64,000 bases of DNA from contig JAWLCV010000009.1 in assembly GCA_041686955.1 (NCBI GenBank), positions 1 through 64,000 on the forward strand, in the 5' to 3' direction. Positions 59,097 through 64,000 of the stretch are shown here, piece by piece (within the stretch, counting starts at the first letter, position 1; each line of letters opens with the position of its first letter). The DNA comes from UBA7803 sp041686955 (lineage in GTDB: Bacteria > Pseudomonadota > Gammaproteobacteria > Pseudomonadales > Azotimanducaceae). The position numbers and the translations under genes are program-made. The notes beneath the pieces are model-generated. The model did not search any database, was not told where the DNA came from, and saw only the letters and a program-made list of their open reading frames with translations.

Positions 59097-59916
59097 ATGT
59101 CGGCTGCGGGAGGATCTGGCACGGGCCTGGGGCGACGCGCGGCTGTTCGAACGCGTGGCGGCGCTGGAAGGCGAGGTGTTTCGCGCCGTCGCCGACCGCC
59201 GCACCCTGCGGATCGAAGTGGACGGCCGCGCCTACTTCGCCAAGATCCACTCCGGCTCCGGGTGGCGCGAGATCTTCAAGAATCTCTCGACCCTGCGCGC
59301 CCCCGTGGTGGGTGCGCGCAACGAGTACCTCGCGTGTCTGGCCCTGGAGCGCGCGGGCGTGCGGGCCCCCACCGTGGCCGGCTTCGGCGAACGCGGCCTG
59401 AGCCCGGCCCGGCGCTTCTCCTTCGTCATCTGCGACGCCCTGGAGGGTCGCGTGAGCCTGGAAGACGTGACCGCGAACTGGGCGAGCCGGCCGCCGTCTC
59501 CGCTGGCGAAGCGCCGACTGGTCGAGGGGGTGGCGAAGATCGCCCGCGCCATGCACCGCGCCGGCGTGGTGCATCGGGACTTCTACATCTGCCATCTGCT
59601 GCTGCGCACGCCCGACGACCCGGCGGGCCCGCCGGATCTGGCCGTCATCGATCTCCACCGGGCGCAGATCCACCGGCGGATTCCCCGCCGCTGGCTGCGC
59701 CGCGATCTGGCCGCGCTGCTGTACTCGGTGCTGGAGTTGCCGCTGTCGGAGCGGGACTGGCTGCGCTTCCTGCGGGTCTATCGGGATCGGCCCCTGCGTG
59801 ACGTGCTCGACGAGGAGGGCGCGTTCTGGCGGAGCGTCGAGCGTCGCGCCCTGGCTCTGTATCGCAAGGGCCGGCGCAAGGGTCTGGTCAAGGGCGACTA
59901 TCGGGGGCGGCGCTGA
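59089..59916 (+). CDS. waaP: LPS core heptose kinase WaaP
   Basis: Phosphorylates heptose I of the LPS inner core; in Pseudomonas this kinase is essential. 275 residues (P. aeruginosa about 268). Kinase-like features: IHSGSGWREIFKNL, the HRD equivalent in VVHRDFYICHLLL (Asp164) and VIDLHRAQIHRRI. ATG at 59089 is chosen (MAECRLRED), with GGAG 10 bp upstream; a GTG at 59074 is possible. The stop shares bases with the next ATG (TGATG). Confidence 0.94.
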   Translation: MAECRLREDLARAWGDARLFERVAALEGEVFRAVADRRTLRIEVDGRAYFAKIHSGSGWREIFKNLSTLRAPVVGARNEYLACLALERAGVRAPTVAGFGERGLSPARRFSFVICDALEGRVSLEDVTANWASRPPSPLAKRRLVEGVAKIARAMHRAGVVHRDFYICHLLLRTPDDPAGPPDLAVIDLHRAQIHRRIPRRWLRRDLAALLYSVLELPLSERDWLRFLRVYRDRPLRDVLDEEGAFWRSVERRALALYRKGRRKGLVKGDYRGRR

Positions 59917-61451
59917 TGGAACCGCTGGCGGACGCCGTGCCGGAGCTGTCGGCCGCAGACGTGGCGGCCGCAGGCCGCCGGCTGCCCGCCCGCTTCCGTT
60001 GCCGTCTGCACCTGGAGGGTGCGGGGCCTGGGTCCCGGGCCGCGGTGGCGACGGTGCTGGTGGAGGACGTGCTGCGGCTGCTGCCGGGTCGCCGGCTGAC
60101 GGCCCGCGTCCGGCTGGAGCCGGGCCGGCCGGAATCGGGCCGGCCGGAACCGGGCCTCGCGGCTGTGCCGGCGGTGGCGGTATTGAAGCTGTTCCTGGGT
60201 CCCGGAGCCCGCCGCTACTGTGCTCGCGAGGCCCGGGGTGCTGCGCTCGTAACGGCGGCCGGGGTGCAGAATCCGGCGCTCCGGGGCCGGGTGGCTGGCG
60301 CCCCGGGTGAAACCGTTGCCGCGCGGGGGCTGCTGTTCGAGTACGTGGACGGCGCCCGGCCACTTTCCGACGACGACTCCGGGGAGTTCCTCGGCGCCGT
60401 CACGGCGCTGGCGCGCCTGCACGCGGCCGGCGCGGTGCACCGTGATCCCCACCTGGAAAACTTCCTACTGCGCCCCGGCGCTGGTGTCGGCGGCGATGCC
60501 GGACTGTGGCTGGTGGACGGCGACGGCGTGCGTCGCGCCGCTCGGCGCGGCAACCTCCGCCAGGCGGCGAGCCTGGCCAATCTGGCGCGGCTGAGTGCAG
60601 AGCGGCCGCCGCAGGCCGACGTGGAGCTGCCGCGGGTGTACCGGGCCTATGCCGCCGCCCGCGGCTGGGCCGGCGGCGCGGCGGCGCAGACGGAAGCGGT
60701 GCGCGCGCTGACCCGCCTGACGCGGCGCCAGCGCCGGGCGCGGGTGCGCCGTTACCTGGCGAAGGCGCAGCGGGACTGCACCGAGTTCCACTGCAGCCGC
60801 ACCTGGCGCCACTACCTCGTGTGCCAGCGCGGCTTCTGCGGACCCGAGCTGGCGCGGTTCGTCGACGACCCGGACGCCGGGTTCCGGAACGCGCAGGTGC
60901 TGAAGGCGGGCAACAGCGCCACCGTGGTGCGCTTGCACCTGCAGGGCCGGCCGGTGGTGGTGAAGCGGTACAACCAGAAGAACGCCTGGCAGGCGCTCAA
61001 GCGCGCGGTGCGGCCGGTGGCCCGGTTTCGCCGGGCGTGGCTGAACGGCCAGCGGCTGAGCTTCCTCGGGATCCCCACCGCCCGGCCCCTGGCCCTGCTG
61101 GAGCAGCGCTTCGGACCGCTGCGGGGCCGTGCCTATCTGATCATGGAAGATCTGGGCGACGTGGACCTGGGCGCGGAGGTGGCGGCCCGGGGGCTCGATG
61201 AGGCTCGACTCGAGCAGGTGGTGCGTCTGTTTCAGGGGCTCGCGGCCGCCGGGCTCACCCATGGCGACACCAAGATCAGCAACTTCCTCGTCACGCCCCG
61301 CGGCGTCAGCCTGGTGGATCTGGATGCCCTGCGCCCGAGCCGCGCCGGGCAGGCGAAGGACCGGCGGCGGTTTCTCGCCAACTTCGATGCGGATCCGGCC
61401 TTGCGTCGGCGCTGCGCTGCGGCGTTCGCCGCCGCCGGCCTGGACACTTGA
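59916..61451 (+). CDS. Tandem double-kinase LPS-core protein (InaA/WaaP-like)
   Basis: 511 residues containing two kinase-like domains. The first (about 85-240) has a candidate ATP Lys in VAVLKLFLGP, HRD-type AVHRDPHLENFLL and the metal-binding VDGDGV. The second (about 325-505) has VVVKRYNQKNAWQALKR, THGDTKISNFLV and LVDLDALRPS. Both catalytic sets look intact. The position matches the large two-domain protein downstream of waaP in the P. aeruginosa cluster (PA5006-type). It probably phosphorylates further core sugars, but acceptor sites are unknown. The N-terminal half is very Arg/Ala/Pro-rich. Confidence 0.82.
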   Translation: MEPLADAVPELSAADVAAAGRRLPARFRCRLHLEGAGPGSRAAVATVLVEDVLRLLPGRRLTARVRLEPGRPESGRPEPGLAAVPAVAVLKLFLGPGARRYCAREARGAALVTAAGVQNPALRGRVAGAPGETVAARGLLFEYVDGARPLSDDDSGEFLGAVTALARLHAAGAVHRDPHLENFLLRPGAGVGGDAGLWLVDGDGVRRAARRGNLRQAASLANLARLSAERPPQADVELPRVYRAYAAARGWAGGAAAQTEAVRALTRLTRRQRRARVRRYLAKAQRDCTEFHCSRTWRHYLVCQRGFCGPELARFVDDPDAGFRNAQVLKAGNSATVVRLHLQGRPVVVKRYNQKNAWQALKRAVRPVARFRRAWLNGQRLSFLGIPTARPLALLEQRFGPLRGRAYLIMEDLGDVDLGAEVAARGLDEARLEQVVRLFQGLAAAGLTHGDTKISNFLVTPRGVSLVDLDALRPSRAGQAKDRRRFLANFDADPALRRRCAAAFAAAGLDT

Positions 61452-61465
61452 CCGGCAGCGCGGTT

Positions 61466-61492
61466 TTGCCGCTTGGCTGCGGCGGCTATAGT
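61466..61492 (+). promoter_or_regulatory. Possible promoter for the carbamoyltransferase gene
   Basis: TTGCCG (61466-61471) and TATAGT (61487-61492) are separated by 15 bp in the 73-bp gap before the carbamoyltransferase. The -10 is good; the spacer is short. It would allow expression apart from the upstream waa genes. Confidence 0.4.
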
Positions 61493-61524
61493 ACGCCGTT
61501 TCTCGTCACCGGCATTGCCATCAC

Positions 61525-63258
61525 GTGATCATTCTCGGCCTCTCCGGCGCCCTCGGCCACGACCCTTCCGCAGCGATCATCATCGACGGCGAGGTGGTGG
61601 CGGCGGCGGAGGAAGAGCGCTTCGTCAGGGAAAAGCACGCCAAGAACCGGCTGCCGCTGGAGTCCGCCCGGTACTGTCTGCGTGCCGCCGGTGTGGGTCC
61701 CCGCCAGGTGGACGTGGTGGCCTACCCCTATGCCCCCATCAGCCTGTTCCGCCAGGCCCGCTGGCACTACGCGCGCCGCTACTGGTATGCGCCGGAGCGC
61801 TCCCTGGACGCGCTCTTGAACGGCAACCGCCGGTTCCGCCGCAATCGCCGTCGGGCGGTGGAGCTGGGGGATCAGCTCGGCATCGACTGGAACCGCACCG
61901 AGTTCGTGCCCGTGGAGCACCACCTGGCGCACGCCTCCAGCGCCTACCACCTGAGCGGCTTCGAGGAAAAGACCGCCATCATGTGCGTGGATGGCAAGGG
62001 CGAGTACGCCACCACCTTCTTCGGCTACGGCGAGAACGGGCGCATCCGCCGCATCAGGGAGTTCTACGATCCCGACTCCCTGTCCGGCGTGTACGGCGCA
62101 ATGACCGAGTACCTCGGCTTCGAGATGCTGGACGGCGAGTACAAGGTCATGGGAATGGCGCCGTACGGCGACCCGGACCGCTACGACCTGTCCCGGCTCA
62201 TCCGTCCCAAAGGCCGCGGCTTCGAAGTCGACACCCGTTACGTCAATACCGTGGGCCTGCGCCGTTACAAGGAAAACGGCGTGGGATATTACTTCAGCGA
62301 CAAGCTGGTGGACTGGCTGGGGCCCCGGCGCATGGGCGACGTGGCCGACGAGCCGTACATTCACTATGCCGCCGCCATGCAGCGGATGTTCGAGGAGTGG
62401 TGCCTGAAGCTGCTGGAAACCCATCTCGGCGACGTGCTGCGGGAGACCGGCAAGCTGGCCTTCGCCGGAGGCGGAGCGCTCAACGTCAAGCTCAACCAGC
62501 GCATCGTCGGCCTCGATCACGTTGACGAGCTGTTCGTGCAGCCCGCGGCGGGCGATTCCGGCACGGCGCTGGGGGCCGCCAGCTTCGTGGCCGCCGACCG
62601 GGGCGAGCGGCCCGGCCGCATGAACCACGTCTATCTCGGGCCGTGCTACGACGACGACGAATGTCTCGAGGCCCTGGAGTCGTGCCGTCAGCCGGTGCGC
62701 TGGAACAAGCTTTCCGACGTGCCGCGGGAGACGGCGGCGCTGTTGGCCGAGGGGCACCCCGTCGCCTGGTTCCAGGGGCGCATGGAGTTCGGGCCGCGGG
62801 CGCTCGGCGCCCGCAGCATCCTCGGCTGTCCCAGCATTCCCGGGATCGCCGATCGCATCAATGAGCAGATCAAGTTCCGCGAGCGCTGGCGGCCGTTCTG
62901 CCCCAGCGTGCTGGACCGGGTGGCGCCGGAGATCGTGCAGACCGACCATCCCGCGCCGTTCATGACCATCACCTTCGACGTGGCGGACGCGTGGAAATCG
63001 CGGATTCCGGAAGTGGTGCACGAGGACGGCACGGCCCGGGTGCAGGTGGTGGAGCGGGCTCACAACCCCCGCTACTACGCCGTGCTCGAAGAGATGGAGC
63101 GGCTCACGGGCAACGGCGTGGTGCTCAACACGTCCCTCAACCGGCGCGGCGAGCCCATGGTGTGCTCGCCTGGGGATGCCCTGAACATGTTCTTCGGCTC
63201 CGATCTGGAATACCTGGTCATGGAGGACTACCTGGTGACCAAGGCCGACCATGAGTGA
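61525..63258 (+). CDS. Carbamoyltransferase (NodU/CmcH type), probably LPS-core heptose carbamoylation
   Basis: 577 residues. The N-terminal Kae1-like domain (about 1-340) has LSGALGHDPSAAIIIDGE at the start and the metal-binding HxxxH in VEHHLAHASSAYH, plus the large loop with YKVMGMAPYG. The C-terminal YrdC-like domain (about 370-577) has GRMEFGPRALGARSILG. Such enzymes move carbamoyl from carbamoyl phosphate via carbamoyladenylate to a sugar hydroxyl. In P. aeruginosa a homologue in the same cluster (PA5005/wapO) carbamoylates heptose of the LPS core, so the same role is inferred. GTG start at 61525; its end overlaps the next gene by 8 bp. Confidence 0.92.
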   Translation: MIILGLSGALGHDPSAAIIIDGEVVAAAEEERFVREKHAKNRLPLESARYCLRAAGVGPRQVDVVAYPYAPISLFRQARWHYARRYWYAPERSLDALLNGNRRFRRNRRRAVELGDQLGIDWNRTEFVPVEHHLAHASSAYHLSGFEEKTAIMCVDGKGEYATTFFGYGENGRIRRIREFYDPDSLSGVYGAMTEYLGFEMLDGEYKVMGMAPYGDPDRYDLSRLIRPKGRGFEVDTRYVNTVGLRRYKENGVGYYFSDKLVDWLGPRRMGDVADEPYIHYAAAMQRMFEEWCLKLLETHLGDVLRETGKLAFAGGGALNVKLNQRIVGLDHVDELFVQPAAGDSGTALGAASFVAADRGERPGRMNHVYLGPCYDDDECLEALESCRQPVRWNKLSDVPRETAALLAEGHPVAWFQGRMEFGPRALGARSILGCPSIPGIADRINEQIKFRERWRPFCPSVLDRVAPEIVQTDHPAPFMTITFDVADAWKSRIPEVVHEDGTARVQVVERAHNPRYYAVLEEMERLTGNGVVLNTSLNRRGEPMVCSPGDALNMFFGSDLEYLVMEDYLVTKADHE

Positions 63259-64000
63259 GGCGGCACAGCGCCTGCTGCTGCAGGTCTGCCCCAACGATCA
63301 TCCGCCCTTCGCCGATATCTGCAGCTACTACGAAGCCGCCGCTCGGAGCCTGGGCTGGCGGCCCCGCACCGTGATGCTGCACCGCCGGGCGACCGAGCCG
63401 GTGCCGGGCTTCGAGTATCCCGGCGAGGGCGATTTCGAGGCGGTCGTGCGCACGCTGCTCGGGGAGGAGGCCCCCGTGCTCACCTTGTGCCACCGCCATG
63501 AGGCCTACCGGGCGGTGATCACCAGCCGGGCGGTGCGCGGTCCGGTGGTGGCGGTGGCTCACGAGTTCGGCTTCTTCGAGCGTCGCCGGCGCCGTCTGCG
63601 CCGGCGTTGGGATGCGCTGCTGCGCCGGCCGCGGGTCCGCTTCGCCGGCGTCTCCGACGCGGTGGTGGAGGAACTGGCGCTGGACGTCGACGACCCGCTC
63701 CTGCTTCCCAACGGCATGGATCTGCCGCGCGCCGACGCCGCCCGGATTCCCCGCCCCGAGGCTCGGGCCGCGCTCGGACTGTCGGACGCCGAGTTCTGTA
63801 TCGGCGTGGTGGGACGCCTGCACCCCAAGAAGAATCCGCAGCTCGCCCTCGACGGCTTCGCTGCTGCTGCCGGCCGCATGCCCCGGGCGCGGCTGGTGTT
63901 CCTGGGCGACGGCGCCCTGCGTCCGGAGCTGCGCCAGCGGGCCGGCGATCTGCGGGTGTCGTTCACCGGATTCGTGGCCGACGCGCCGCACCTGATGCCC
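63251..64000 (+). CDS. GT4 glycosyltransferase of the LPS-core cluster (runs off the window)
   Basis: 250 codons from ATG 63251 with no stop before the window edge. No signal peptide. The N-terminus QRLLLQVCPNDHPPFADIC is a typical GT-B start, and the nucleotide-sugar region reads GVVGRLHPKKNPQLALDGF followed by LVFLGDGALRPELRQ and VSFTGFVADAPH, matching GT4 enzymes. In the Pseudomonas cluster the equivalent place is held by an outer-core glycosyltransferase (PA5004/wapH). The start lies 8 bp inside the carbamoyltransferase gene. Confidence 0.9.
   Translation, partial: MSEAAQRLLLQVCPNDHPPFADICSYYEAAARSLGWRPRTVMLHRRATEPVPGFEYPGEGDFEAVVRTLLGEEAPVLTLCHRHEAYRAVITSRAVRGPVVAVAHEFGFFERRRRRLRRRWDALLRRPRVRFAGVSDAVVEELALDVDDPLLLPNGMDLPRADAARIPRPEARAALGLSDAEFCIGVVGRLHPKKNPQLALDGFAAAAGRMPRARLVFLGDGALRPELRQRAGDLRVSFTGFVADAPHLMP

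Overview
The window is a GC-rich bacterial chromosome segment, densely coded with many 1-26 bp gene overlaps and frequent GTG (some TTG) starts. Gene content and order point to a gammaproteobacterium. Bases 1-33,000 largely reproduce the neighbourhood seen at about 64-66 min in E. coli (metK/tkt/pgk; serA-rpiA; fau-6S RNA-zapA-ygfB-pepP-ubiI-gcvTHP; rppH-ptsP-lgt-thyA). Bases 52,000-64,000 reproduce the Pseudomonas lipopolysaccharide-core neighbourhood (glnE-ilvE-waaF-waaC-waaG-waaP-kinase-carbamoyltransferase-glycosyltransferase). A halophilic or sulfur-oxidising lineage such as the Ectothiorhodospiraceae would fit the composition, but that is only an inference. There is no phage, transposase, CRISPR array, tRNA or rRNA; most of the window is core genome.

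Layout. 1-5,100: metK (truncated by the window edge), divergent from tkt-pgk-hydrolase. 5,100-8,300: a lipoprotein resembling a solute-binding protein, overlapped by a membrane GGDEF-EAL protein, probably a c-di-GMP sensor pair. 8,270-13,200: serA divergent from a D-2-hydroxyglutarate-dehydrogenase-like flavoprotein, then rpiA divergent from ilvA. 13,200-18,400: def, fau, the 6S RNA gene (no protein; 14,388-14,577), zapA and a coiled-coil small protein on the minus strand; ygfB, pepP and ubiI on the plus strand. 18,400-23,000: a complete glycine cleavage system with a split P-protein. 23,000-33,300: a YyaL-type thioredoxin-fold protein, rppH-ptsP, phoD, an NRDE protein, lgt-thyA-folA and an unknown protein. 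33,300-40,800: a lipoprotein peptidase, an AcoX-like NAD-kinase-fold protein overlapping fabV, a membrane adenylate cyclase, hemE, a VanZ-like protein and a glyoxalase-fold protein. 40,800-46,800: many small accessory genes (RRM protein, DUF4404, YjbR, UPF0178, L,D-transpeptidase, DUF2784, UMF1-type MFS, GNAT, cupin, diguanylate cyclase). 46,800-52,000: ilvD-argA, a repeat element and an orphan GspE/PilB-type ATPase. 52,000-64,000: glnE-ilvE and the LPS inner-core cluster, running off the right edge.

Functional themes. One-carbon, serine and glycine metabolism is concentrated here (metK, serA, gcvT/H/PA/PB, fau, thyA, folA). Pentose phosphate and glycolysis (tkt, rpiA, pgk) and branched-chain/arginine synthesis (ilvA, ilvD, ilvE, argA) are also represented. 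Second-messenger signalling appears three times (GGDEF-EAL, GGDEF, class III cyclase), and nitrogen PTS plus glnE add nitrogen control. The right end builds and phosphorylates, and probably carbamoylates, the heptose region of LPS.

Non-coding structure worth attention: a family of intergenic repeats with CCGCTGTCCGCT-core arms (three sites; the best is a 136-bp element with 26-bp terminal inverted repeats at 49,843-49,978), an 18-bp tandem repeat at 41,751-41,840, and a 15-bp in-frame repeat inside the GspE-like gene. I found no convincingly new defence or mobile system. The most open questions are the sensor pair, the double-kinase LPS protein, the AcoX-like/FabV coupling, the repeat family, and the leader region of the RRM gene.
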